DNA from: an uncultured Eubacteriales bacterium
GTDB lineage: Bacteria > Bacillota > Clostridia > Oscillospirales > Acutalibacteraceae
Direction of reading: 5' to 3'
Length of the DNA stretch: 44,335 nucleotides
NCBI GenBank assembly: GCA_934457095.1
Contig: CAKSHJ010000012.1
Coordinates: 1 to 44,335 of the forward strand
Positions 24,701 to 35,753 of this stretch are shown here, one piece after another (the stretch's first letter is position 1; the number at the start of each line of letters is the position of its first letter). Under the pieces are notes generated by a model. It did no database searches and had not been told where the DNA came from. It saw only the letters and a list, made by a program, of their open reading frames with translations. The position numbers were made by a program, and so were the translations under genes.

Positions 24701-25315
24701 ACGCACACGCTTTTGACCCGAAGCAGTAAACAACTCCTCTTTCAACTCCTGCGCAAGTTGCTCCATGTCAATTTTCTCAAGCAAAGTGCGAATCGCTTCG
24801 GCGCCCATGCCCGCCTGAAAATCGTCCTCGTATTTTTCACGCATGTCACGGTATTCTTTTTCGGTCAGCATTTGCTTTTCCTGCAATTCCCGCACACTGC
24901 CGGGGTCGGTTACAATATAAAGCGCAAAATACAGCACTTTTTCCAGCATACGCGGAGAAATATCCAAAACCAAGCCCATACGAGACGGAATCCCTTTAAA
25001 ATACCAAATATGCGAAACCGGGGCGGCAAGCTCAATATGCCCCATACGCTCACGGCGTACCTTAGAGCGCGTAACCTCTACGCCGCAGCGGTCGCACACC
25101 TTGCCCTTATAGCGAATTCTTTTATATTTACCGCAATGGCACTCCCAGTCCTTTTGCGGACCGAAAATACGCTCGCAGAATAAACCGTCGCGCTCCGGCT
25201 TTAAGGTACGGTAGTTAATGGTTTCCGGTTTTTTAACCTCTCCGTGAGACCATTCCCTGATTTTCTCCGGAGAAGCTATACCGATTTTAATTGATTCAAA
25301 TACATTAAATTCCAC
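21773..25315 (-). CDS. rpoC: RNA polymerase beta' subunit
   Basis: The 1180-residue catalytic subunit shows the N-terminal zinc ribbon (CHCGKY...CDRC), the rudder and bridge-helix regions, the magnesium site NADFDGDQMA, the second cysteine cluster ending CKKCYG and the trigger-loop region. A GTG start at 25315 is chosen because GGGGG lies 7 bases upstream and the protein then begins MEFNVFESIKIGIASPEKIR like its homologues. The ATG at 25342 would overlap rpoB and lacks a signal. It forms one transcription unit with rpoB. Confidence 0.98.
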   Translation of the reverse strand: MEFNVFESIKIGIASPEKIREWSHGEVKKPETINYRTLKPERDGLFCERIFGPQKDWECHCGKYKRIRYKGKVCDRCGVEVTRSKVRRERMGHIELAAPVSHIWYFKGIPSRMGLVLDISPRMLEKVLYFALYIVTDPGSVRELQEKQMLTEKEYRDMREKYEDDFQAGMGAEAIRTLLEKIDMEQLAQELKEELFTASGQKRVRILKRLEVVEAFRASGNAPKWMILDAIPVIPPDIRPMVQLDGGRFATSDLNDLYRRVINRNNRLKRLLELGAPDIIVRNEKRMLQEAVDALIDNGRRGRPVTGPNNRPLKSLSDMLKGKQGRFRQNLLGKRVDYSGRSVIVVGPELKMYQCGLPKEMALELFKPFVMKRLVETGSVGNIKAARKAVERAKPEVWDALEIVIKNHPVLLNRAPTLHRLGIQAFEPVLVEGRALKLHPLVCTAYNADFDGDQMAVHVPLSAEAQAEARFLMLAAGNLLKPSDGRPVAVPTQDMVLGSYYLTLEKDGELGEGKVFRDENEALMAYDAKAISLHAKIKVRRTLEINGQKISRLVGTTVGRIIFNRPIPQDLGYVDRTNPDTRFDYEISFLAGKKQLGAIFDRCIKVHGTAKTAEVLDEVKAQGYKYSTRSAITVAVCDATIPPAKKQLIAEAERQIDDITDEFNMGLLSDTERYNMVLKTWEKTTNDVTKALQENLDRYNPIFMMADSGARGSMSQIRQLAGMRGLIANTSGRTIEIPIRANYREGLNILEYFISSRGARKGLADTALRTADSGYLTRRLVDVSQEVIIREDDCGTTKGLEVFDIREGRESIEPLAERLIGRYLLHDFVDEATGQVLVSKDKLMDDRDADLIVSRGVEKIEIRSILDCTAKHGICKKCYGANLANGKPVDVGEAVGIIAAQSIGEPGTQLTMRTFHTGGVASVEDITQGLPRVEELFEGRKPKHLAIISEISGVVSYEEVKKNRHVVITNNEVGDQKSYLIPFGSRVTVKEGEEIKAGARITEGSVNPHDVLAISGTQAVQDYLIQEVQRVYRMQGVDINDKHIEVIVRQMMKKVRIDEAGDTHLLPSSLVDKSEMEAENKAVRERIAAGETELREASYTPVLLGITKASLATDSFLSAASFQETTRVLTDAAIKGKVDPLLGLKENVIIGKLVPAGTGMKCYSDVEIESTNQVLTNDII

Positions 25316-25331
25316 TGTATAACCCCCTGCC

Positions 25332-29093
<3,762 letters not shown>

Positions 29094-29272
29094 CGGCTTG
29101 TTCACTCCATTCATATAATAACCGTCTTCTTCATATTCAAACACACTTTGTTTTGCAAACATCGCGCAATTCTGTCAATATTCCTAAAGACTCTGCTTGC
29201 GTTTATATGAAATTTATGCTAAATTGACAAAATACACAAAAAGCATACCTATCCATGATGATGCAGTATATT

Positions 29273-29301
29273 ATTTTACCGCAATGTCCAAAGTTTGTCA
29301 A
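29273..29301 (-). promoter_or_regulatory. Promoter of rpoBC
   Basis: TTGACA (29301-29296) and TAAAAT (29278-29273) on the minus strand have a 17-base spacer. The leader before rpoB would be about 170 bases, long enough to hold regulation. rplJL, the usual upstream neighbours, are absent. Confidence 0.7.
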
Positions 29302-29352
29302 TACACATTTGTGTTATATTTTTCTTTTCAATATACCACACCCTGCACATAG

Positions 29353-29389
29353 AAAAAAGCGGCGCAAACGCATCGCGCGCCGCCGCTTT
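29353..29389 (-). terminator. Intrinsic terminator after the Rrf2 gene
   Basis: A 9-bp GC-rich stem (AAAGCGGCG/CGCCGCTTT) with a 16-base loop is followed on the minus strand by six T. It ends 14 bases after the Rrf2 stop codon and insulates rpoB. Confidence 0.8.
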
Positions 29390-29403
29390 CACCACCGGTT
29401 TTT

Positions 29404-29850
29404 TTATGTGTTACTTTTTTGCTTATGTTCCTTGTCGTCCGCGCACGGCAGTCTGTCGCTGCTGCCCTTAAAATTGGCAAAATTATACGAATCCAGCCTC
29501 TCCCGTACCATCAAAGAAATCTCGGCATAAATATTATGCACCCGGCACGAGCTGTTCGTACAAAAATAATCCTCCTGCTGGCAGCGGCTAATCATAAACG
29601 GGCCCTCCACGGCCTCAATCACCTCGCGCAGCGTAATATCCTTGGGCTCTCTTGCAATCATATAACCGCCGTGCGCGCCTTTATAAGACTTCACCGCACC
29701 GCTGGCAACCAATTTCCGCAAAATTTTCAGCGCAAAACGCAGCGGCACATTGGTATCCTCCGAAATCGTATGCGCGTCTATTTTTCTATTTTCAATGGCA
29801 AGCTTATCCACAATTCTCACCGCATAATCCGCCTCTAATGTCAAGTGCAT
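29404..29850 (-). CDS. Rrf2-family transcriptional regulator
   Basis: The 148-residue protein has an N-terminal winged helix (MHLTLEADYAVRIVDKLA...HTISEDTNVP...KILRKL...GAHGGYMI) and a cysteine cluster, Cys-x7-Cys-x5-Cys (RCQQEDYFCTNSSCR), as in Fe-S-sensing IscR/NsrR/RsrR relatives. It probably senses iron-sulfur status, redox state or nitric oxide and controls genes elsewhere. It lies 26 bases after rpoD, probably on that transcript. The target is not visible. Confidence 0.9.
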   Translation of the reverse strand: MHLTLEADYAVRIVDKLAIENRKIDAHTISEDTNVPLRFALKILRKLVASGAVKSYKGAHGGYMIAREPKDITLREVIEAVEGPFMISRCQQEDYFCTNSSCRVHNIYAEISLMVRERLDSYNFANFKGSSDRLPCADDKEHKQKSNT

Positions 29851-29875
29851 TGAAATGCGCCCTCCCTTTCTGTCT

Positions 29876-30982
29876 CTAATCTAAAAAATCCTTCAATTTT
29901 TTGCTTCTGCTGGGGTGACGCAGTTTTCTTAAAGCCTTTGCCTCAATCTGACGAATACGCTCTCTGGTTACATTAAATTCCTTGCCAACCTCCTCCAATG
30001 TCCGGGAACGCCCGTCCTCTAACCCAAAGCGCAAGCGCAGCACCTTCTCCTCGCGCGGTGTCAAAGTATCCAGCACCTCCGAAAGCTGCTCCTTCAACAG
30101 CGTATGAGAAGCCGCGTCCGCCGGAGCAGGCGCGTCGTCATCCGGAATAAAATCACCCAAATGACTATCCTCCTCCTCGCCAATCGGCGTCTCCAAAGAA
30201 ACCGGCTCCTGCGCCACGCGCATAATTTCCCGCACCTTGTCCACAGGCATGTCCAACTCATCAGAAATCTCATCGGCAGTCGGCTCGTGACCGTTGGTAT
30301 GCAAAAGCTGACTGGAAACCTTTTTCACCTTGTTAATGGTCTCCACCATATGCACCGGGATCCGAATAGTCCTTGCCTGGTCGGCAATCGCGCGAGTAAT
30401 CGCCTGCCGAATCCACCAAGTAGCATAGGTAGAAAATTTAAACCCCTTGGTATAGTCAAATTTCTCAACCGCCTTAATCAGGCCCAAATTCCCCTCCTGA
30501 ATCAAATCCAAAAATTGCATCCCTCTGCCAAGGTAGCGCTTAGCAATACTCACCACCAAGCGCAAATTCGCCTCAGACAAGCGTTTTTTAGCAATTTCAT
30601 CGCCGTCAATAATGCGAATCGCAAGCTCAATTTCCTCCTCAGGAGAAAGCAGCGGAACCCTGCCGATTTCTTTGAGATAAACCTTCACCGGGTCGTCAAT
30701 AGCAATGCCCTCGGTACTCAGCGAGGACTCCAAATCATCCTCCTGCGCCGATTCACTCTCCTCAAACTCAATATCCTCCAGCGTAATATCCTCGCCGAAA
30801 TCCTCTACAATTTCCACTCCCTGCGCTTCCAAACTATCATAAAATTTCTCAATTTGCTCCAGCTCAAAATCCAGCTCGCCCAAAGCGTCCAAAATCTCCT
30901 TAGTAGTAAGCTGACCTTTTGATTTTCCCAACTCAAACAAATCTTTCATAACCGTTTTTTTATCCGGTGCTGACATAAACAT
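29876..30982 (-). CDS. rpoD: Primary sigma factor RpoD (sigma-A)
   Basis: The 368-residue group 1 sigma factor has region 1.1, an acidic linker, region 1.2, region 2 (FKFSTYATWWIRQAITRAI), region 3 and region 4 (LEEVGKEFNVTRERIRQIE). It directs RNA polymerase to promoters of the TTGACA/TATAAT type seen in this window. The ATG at 30982 has GGGAGG 4 bases before it; the ATG two codons later is a possible alternative. It follows dnaG, the reverse of any rpsU-dnaG-rpoD operon lacking rpsU. Confidence 0.97.
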   Translation of the reverse strand: MFMSAPDKKTVMKDLFELGKSKGQLTTKEILDALGELDFELEQIEKFYDSLEAQGVEIVEDFGEDITLEDIEFEESESAQEDDLESSLSTEGIAIDDPVKVYLKEIGRVPLLSPEEEIELAIRIIDGDEIAKKRLSEANLRLVVSIAKRYLGRGMQFLDLIQEGNLGLIKAVEKFDYTKGFKFSTYATWWIRQAITRAIADQARTIRIPVHMVETINKVKKVSSQLLHTNGHEPTADEISDELDMPVDKVREIMRVAQEPVSLETPIGEEEDSHLGDFIPDDDAPAPADAASHTLLKEQLSEVLDTLTPREEKVLRLRFGLEDGRSRTLEEVGKEFNVTRERIRQIEAKALRKLRHPSRSKKLKDFLD

Positions 30983-31007
30983 GTATCCTCCCAAGTATCA
31001 GCGGCTG

Positions 31008-32774
31008 TTAGCGTTTCTGCTCTCTCAGCCGTGCCAAATAGTTCTGTATATCCTGCGTCTGCGCCTGTTCCAGGTCGCTTGCGTTCAATTTAGTTTTTTC
31101 CTGCACAATCACACGAACATACTCCTGTGCATCCTTTTGTCCCGCAAGCACAGCATTATGCCTTGCCAAAATTGCAGCAATCGCCCCAATTTCCTCCATG
31201 GTAAACACATCGGAAATATCCGTCAAACTCACCGCGGCGCCTGTCATCATTTTATCGGTAATCGCTTCATAAACACGACGGTTAAAAGCGGTCGTAAACT
31301 GCTCGGGCGGCAAATCCTTGCGTATTTGCTTTGCTGCGTCATGATGCAAAAACAAATACGCAATCAAAGCCTCCTCTGCATTAGCAGCCCGAAAATGCCG
31401 GTGCTTTTCGGGGTTTATTTTATCTTTCAAACCGGTACTCTGCTGCTGAAACTCGCGGAACTCCCTTTTTTGGTCGGCCTTCCGGCGCTGCCTGCTCAAT
31501 TTCTCCGCCTGTTGCGTCACAGTCGCGCGGGCAATCCCAACTTCCTCTGCAAGCTTCCCTGCATAAATTTCCCGTTCCATAGGGTTTTCCAAAGTCGCAA
31601 GCAACGCCGTGGCGTCATTTAAATATTGCACCTTCCCGGCAGAAGACTCCAAATCACAATTCAACCTCAACTTTTGCATCCGGTACTCCACATCATTTCC
31701 GCTCTGCAAAAGCAATTGCTTAAACCGCGCCGGCCCCTGCTGGCCATAAGAACGCATAAATTCATCGGGGTCTTTCCCCTGCGGAATCGCCAACACCTTA
31801 ACAAGCAAGCCCACGTTGCGCAGCAGAGAAATCGCACGAGCAGTAGCCTTTTGCCCCGCCTCATCGGAATCATATGCAATTACAACCTCCTTAGCATAAC
31901 GAGCGATCAAATGCGCCTGTTCACTGGTAAGCGCGGTGCCAAGACCCGCCACGGCATTGGAAAACCCGGCTTGGTGCAAAGCGATAACATCCATATACCC
32001 CTCAGCCAAAATCAATTGGTCCTGTGCGCTATTTTTGGCAAAATTGAGCGCAAATAAACCGTAACTCTTCTTAAAAACCAAAGTGTCCGCCGTATTGAGA
32101 TATTTTGGCTTTTCATCCGACAGAATTCGCCCGCCAAAAGCAATCACATTCCCGCGCAAATCTATAATCGGAAACATCACCCGGTTAAAAAAGCGGTCCA
32201 TCGCCCTGCCGGAGCGCGCCCGCACGGCAACATTGGCCTGCACCATCTCCTCCTCGGAATAACCCTTGGCCTTCAGGTGATTCACCAGCGCAAACCGAGA
32301 ATCCGGCGCAAAGCCCAGCCCAAAATGCGTCAACGTAGCAGGCAGCAACCCCCGCTGCAAAAAGTAGTCCAGCCCAACCTTCCCCTGCGGCGTTTTCAAC
32401 ATAGCATGAAAAAACTTCGCGCTTTCACGGTTTATCTCAAAAATACGCCGCCGCAAACGGCTAACGCTGTCATCCACACCCTCCTGCGGCATTTGCAAAC
32501 CGGCACGGTCTGCCAAAAATTTCACGGCCTCTATGTAATCCAAATTTTCAATCCGCCGCACAAAGGTAATCATATCGCCGCCGGCGCCGCATCCAAAGCA
32601 ATAAAAGGAGCCATTTTCAGGGTATAAATTGAAAGAGGGCGTATGCTCGTTGTGAAAGGGACACAACCCCACCAAATTGCGCCCGCGGCGTTTCAGCTGT
32701 ACATAGGAAGCCGCAACCTCCTCAATAGAATTGCGCATTTTCAATTCCTGCAAAAAAGCTTCCGGTAACGCCAA
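31008..32774 (-). CDS. dnaG: DNA primase
   Basis: The 588-residue primase makes RNA primers at replication forks. It has the CHC2 zinc finger (Cys38, His41, Cys59, Cys62), a TOPRIM domain (LILAEGYMDVIAL and IAYDSDEAGQKA) and a C-terminal helicase-binding domain. Length is usual for Clostridia. It lies between dgt and rpoD with short gaps, so it is probably part of one macromolecular-synthesis operon. Confidence 0.97.
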   Translation of the reverse strand: MALPEAFLQELKMRNSIEEVAASYVQLKRRGRNLVGLCPFHNEHTPSFNLYPENGSFYCFGCGAGGDMITFVRRIENLDYIEAVKFLADRAGLQMPQEGVDDSVSRLRRRIFEINRESAKFFHAMLKTPQGKVGLDYFLQRGLLPATLTHFGLGFAPDSRFALVNHLKAKGYSEEEMVQANVAVRARSGRAMDRFFNRVMFPIIDLRGNVIAFGGRILSDEKPKYLNTADTLVFKKSYGLFALNFAKNSAQDQLILAEGYMDVIALHQAGFSNAVAGLGTALTSEQAHLIARYAKEVVIAYDSDEAGQKATARAISLLRNVGLLVKVLAIPQGKDPDEFMRSYGQQGPARFKQLLLQSGNDVEYRMQKLRLNCDLESSAGKVQYLNDATALLATLENPMEREIYAGKLAEEVGIARATVTQQAEKLSRQRRKADQKREFREFQQQSTGLKDKINPEKHRHFRAANAEEALIAYLFLHHDAAKQIRKDLPPEQFTTAFNRRVYEAITDKMMTGAAVSLTDISDVFTMEEIGAIAAILARHNAVLAGQKDAQEYVRVIVQEKTKLNASDLEQAQTQDIQNYLARLREQKR

Positions 32775-32796
32775 ACGCTCCCCCCCTTTCCTTCAG

Positions 32797-33804
32797 TCAA
32801 ATGCCCCAAGACTTCGGCACAACAACCCTCCGAAACAAAGCCACGGCAAAATGGTCGGTCATCCCGGCAATATAATCGCACGCAGCGCGTTCCCTGCCCT
32901 CCTGTTCGGCAATCTGCTGCATTTCCTCCGGCAAATTCCCCGGCTGCATCACATAATGATACAGCGTTTCAATCAGGCAAGGAACCTTTTTTTCCTCGTC
33001 CTTGGCCTGCGGATTGCGATACACATTCTCAAACATAAACTTATGGATCTGCAAATAGGCCTGTCCCACGGTATCGTCCATCTGAATCCGACCGTCCACG
33101 CTGTTCTCAATCAAAGAGCGCACCATAGTATTAATGCGCGCAGAGGTCCCATTGCCCAAAACGGCAACCAAATCGGCAGGAATATCATCAGGGTGCAGCA
33201 CGCCGGCCCGCACCGCGTCGTCAATATCATGGTTAATATAAGCAATGCGGTCGGCAAAGCGCACAATCCGCCCCTCAGGGGTATCCGCCTCCTTTGGCCC
33301 GGTATGGCACAAAATACCATCCCGAACCTCCTGCGTCAAATTCAGCCCGCGGTGATGATTCTCCAATCGCTCCACCACGCGCACACTTTGTTCATTGTGG
33401 TGAAACACCACCGGAGAAACCTCGCGCAACGCGCGTTCGCCGGCATGCCCAAAGGGCGTATGCCCCAAATCGTGACCCAAAGCAATCGCCTCGGTCAAAT
33501 CCTCATTCAGGCATAAAGCTCTTGCCACCGTGCGCGCAATCTGAGCCACCTCCAAAGTATGCGTCAACCGCGTGCGGTAATGGTCGCCCTCCGGCGAGAG
33601 AAACACCTGTGTTTTATGCTTCAACCGCCGAAACGACTTGGAATGAATGATCCGGTCCCTATCCCGCTGAAAAGCCGTACGGATTTCACATTCCGCCTCA
33701 TCGCGCAGCCTGCCCTTTGAGTTGACGGCCAAAGTAGCAAAAGGTGACAAAATTTGCTTTTCCAGCAGTTCCGTGCGTTTTCTGATTTCCAAAGTAAGCG
33801 ACAC
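32797..33804 (-). CDS. dgt: Deoxyguanosinetriphosphate triphosphohydrolase-like protein
   Basis: The 335-residue HD-domain enzyme has the metal ligands in TRLTHTLEV, LGHDLGHTPFGHAG and the later FADRIAYINHDIDDA. The family hydrolyses dNTPs to nucleosides and triphosphate, adjusting the DNA precursor pool. It precedes dnaG by 22 bases, a common Clostridial pairing. The exact nucleotide preference cannot be read from the sequence. Confidence 0.93.
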   Translation of the reverse strand: MSLTLEIRKRTELLEKQILSPFATLAVNSKGRLRDEAECEIRTAFQRDRDRIIHSKSFRRLKHKTQVFLSPEGDHYRTRLTHTLEVAQIARTVARALCLNEDLTEAIALGHDLGHTPFGHAGERALREVSPVVFHHNEQSVRVVERLENHHRGLNLTQEVRDGILCHTGPKEADTPEGRIVRFADRIAYINHDIDDAVRAGVLHPDDIPADLVAVLGNGTSARINTMVRSLIENSVDGRIQMDDTVGQAYLQIHKFMFENVYRNPQAKDEEKKVPCLIETLYHYVMQPGNLPEEMQQIAEQEGRERAACDYIAGMTDHFAVALFRRVVVPKSWGI

Positions 33805-33888
33805 CGCCTTTTTGATAGCTCTATAAAATAAATATACGCAAAATCTTAATAAAAACCTTTTTTTAAGGCTAATTTTTAAAAATGCTGC

Positions 33889-34518
33889 TCAAAAATCGGA
33901 AACCGCAAAAAAATCCTCCCCCAAACTTTCCGCGCAAATTTCCCCGCAACTCATTTCAGAAAGCTGTTTTACAAAACCGCCGAAATCAGCAAGCGGCATA
34001 TGAAACGCAATTTGCACAGCGTCCGCAAACACGGTATCGTCTACCGCGCCGCGGCAAGCGGCAATCAGCGCGGCAATTTTACCATAACGGGTATAATCGC
34101 AACGCACCCTTGCAATTTTACATTGCAGCATCTGCAAAACACCGGCGCTATCCACAGCCAGCGCGGCAGCATGAGAATACGCGCGCACCAAACCGCCGCC
34201 GCCCAACAAAACACCGCCAAAATAACGGGTCACCACAACCGCGGCATCGGTCAGCCCCGCCTTGCGCAACACCTCCAGCACAGGAATCCCGGCCGTTCCC
34301 TGGGGTTCGCCGTCATCGGAATAACGCTGAATTTGCCCCTTGCGCAAAACATACGCGTACACATTGTGCGTAGCGTCCCAATGCTTGGTTTTTATCTCCT
34401 GAATAAAAGCGTCAGCCTGCTCACGGGTCTGCACAGGCTTAATATAGCCAATAAATTTCGAGCGTTTTTCGGTAAATTCAGCATGGGTCTCCAGCATTAC
34501 CGTACGGTAGGATTCCAT
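33889..34518 (-). CDS. YigZ/IMPACT (UPF0029) family protein
   Basis: The 209-residue protein has the IMPACT domain signature (FTEKRSKFIGYI...AYVLRKGQIQRYSDDGEPQGTAG and VVVTRYFGGVLLGGGGLVRAY) and a C-terminal ferredoxin-like domain. Related proteins are linked to translation or proteolysis control, but the bacterial role is unsettled. AAGGAG precedes the ATG at 34518. The longer frame back to 34620 runs through the rpmE terminator hairpin and is not credible. Confidence 0.9.
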   Translation of the reverse strand: MESYRTVMLETHAEFTEKRSKFIGYIKPVQTREQADAFIQEIKTKHWDATHNVYAYVLRKGQIQRYSDDGEPQGTAGIPVLEVLRKAGLTDAAVVVTRYFGGVLLGGGGLVRAYSHAAALAVDSAGVLQMLQCKIARVRCDYTRYGKIAALIAACRGAVDDTVFADAVQIAFHMPLADFGGFVKQLSEMSCGEICAESLGEDFFAVSDF

Positions 34519-34551
34519 ACAAAGCTCCTTTTCGGGGTAATATAAAACGCG

Positions 34552-34578
34552 GACGGTACGCCAAACAGCACCGTCCGT
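34552..34578 (-). terminator. Terminator-like hairpin after rpmE
   Basis: GGACGGT and ACCGTCC pair around a 12-base loop, followed on the minus strand by GCGTTTTAT. The T-tract is short and offset, so read-through to the YigZ gene is likely. Confidence 0.5.
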
Positions 34579-34620
34579 CATTTTCAAAAAAACACAAGCT
34601 CCAACCGGGCAAAAAGGCAA

Positions 34621-34830
34621 TTATTCGCCTTTGGCGCCGTAACGCTTCTTAAACATATCAACACGACCGCTTGTATCCACCAGTTTTTGCTTACCGGTAA
34701 AGAAAGGGTGGCACTTGGAACAAATTTCCACACGAATGTTATCCTTCGTCGAACGAGTTTCCATTTTATTTCCGCACGCACATTGAATGGTTGTTTTTTC
34801 AAAGTTCGGGTGTATATTTTCTTTCATCAT
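34621..34830 (-). CDS. rpmE: 50S ribosomal protein L31 (zinc-binding type)
   Basis: This 69-residue protein (68 if translation starts at the second ATG, 34827) begins MKENIHPNFEKTTIQCACGN and has the C-x-C and CSKC zinc ligands, so it is the C+ form of L31. It bridges the ribosomal subunits. GAGGTGACG lies just upstream. It has its own promoter. In low-zinc conditions bacteria often swap C+ for C- paralogues, but none is in this window. Confidence 0.96.
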   Translation of the reverse strand: MMKENIHPNFEKTTIQCACGNKMETRSTKDNIRVEICSKCHPFFTGKQKLVDTSGRVDMFKKRYGAKGE

Positions 34831-34868
34831 CGTCACCTCATTTCCGCAAACAATCAACATAATAAAAA

Positions 34869-34897
34869 AATTTTACCACAAAGTCATACAAAATGCA
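34869..34897 (-). promoter_or_regulatory. Promoter of rpmE
   Basis: TTGCAT (34897-34892) and TAAAAT (34874-34869) on the minus strand have a 17-base spacer. Confidence 0.65.
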
Positions 34898-34930
34898 AGC
34901 ACAAAATTTCAGCAAAACAGAACCGGCCCA

Positions 34931-35740
34931 TCAACCAACTTGCACATAACTCCAATATTCCTCCAGCGCCATACCAAGACTGCGCATTTTCGCAGCATGT
35001 TCAGCGCCCACATAACGAAACTGCGTATCAGAAGCAACATGCCCTGTGGCGGTCACTTTCAAAGCCGGGTAACGCAAAACAAACCCATAAGAAACAGAAT
35101 TCTTCTCCAACCAGCGAAACTCCTTCGTTGCCGAAAACGCCTCCCGATCACCATTGGCACAAGCAAGCTGCACCGCCAACCCGGTCTGCAATTCGCTGTA
35201 ATCCCCGGGCAACACAAAATTCTTCGCCTCCTCCTGCGCGCGAACACCGGTATACCCCTGCAACCGCATCAAACGCTCCACCTGAGCCAAATAACGTTGT
35301 TGTTGCGTATCGCAGTCCACAAAACCCTCGGTCAACCGCAATTCACAGCCGTCCCGCTTTGCGTCCTCCAACATTTTCCGCAGCGCCGGCAGAATCCGTT
35401 CCTCCACCTGCACGCCGTCAAATTCCGTCAAATTCACAATAAAACCAGAATCCAGCCGTCTGTTTTTGTTCACAAGCACCAAATTAAAGCTATCCTCATA
35501 AACAGGCAATCCAACCCCAACCTGCACAGAATCATTCTGCGCCGCAAAAGCATCCTCAGGGGCCTCCCGCAACAGCAGCCAAGCAACAACGCCAACCGCA
35601 CCGGCAACCACCAAAGCGGCAGCCGCCACAAGAAACATCAGCAACCGCAAGCGCTGCATACCGTCGAGTTTGGCGCCGGTCCTGCGCCCACGACGTTTGG
35701 GGTGCAGCACCTTTTGCGCGCGATTTGATTTTTGCCGCAT
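34931..35740 (-). CDS. VanY/LdcB-family (M15B) peptidase homologue lacking zinc ligands
   Basis: The 269-residue protein starts at the ATG at 35740, behind AGGGGGTG. A basic N terminus and one membrane helix (about residues 30-57) anchor an outward-facing domain with the VanY layout: LVNKNRRLD, PGDYSELQTGLAVQL, WLEKNSVSYGFVLRYP, FRYVG and LEEY. In active D,D-/L,D-carboxypeptidases the motifs read SEHQTGLAxD and EPWHxRYVG. Here the first His is Leu184, the Asp is Gln191, the second His is Gln240, and the catalytic Glu is replaced (SDTQ for EPWH). It should therefore be inactive as a peptidase, probably a peptidoglycan-binding or regulatory pseudoenzyme. The frame is fully open. It follows the M18 aminopeptidase by 13 bases. 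Confidence 0.8.
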   Translation of the reverse strand: MRQKSNRAQKVLHPKRRGRRTGAKLDGMQRLRLLMFLVAAAALVVAGAVGVVAWLLLREAPEDAFAAQNDSVQVGVGLPVYEDSFNLVLVNKNRRLDSGFIVNLTEFDGVQVEERILPALRKMLEDAKRDGCELRLTEGFVDCDTQQQRYLAQVERLMRLQGYTGVRAQEEAKNFVLPGDYSELQTGLAVQLACANGDREAFSATKEFRWLEKNSVSYGFVLRYPALKVTATGHVASDTQFRYVGAEHAAKMRSLGMALEEYWSYVQVG

Positions 35741-35753
35741 GGCGCACCCCCTA

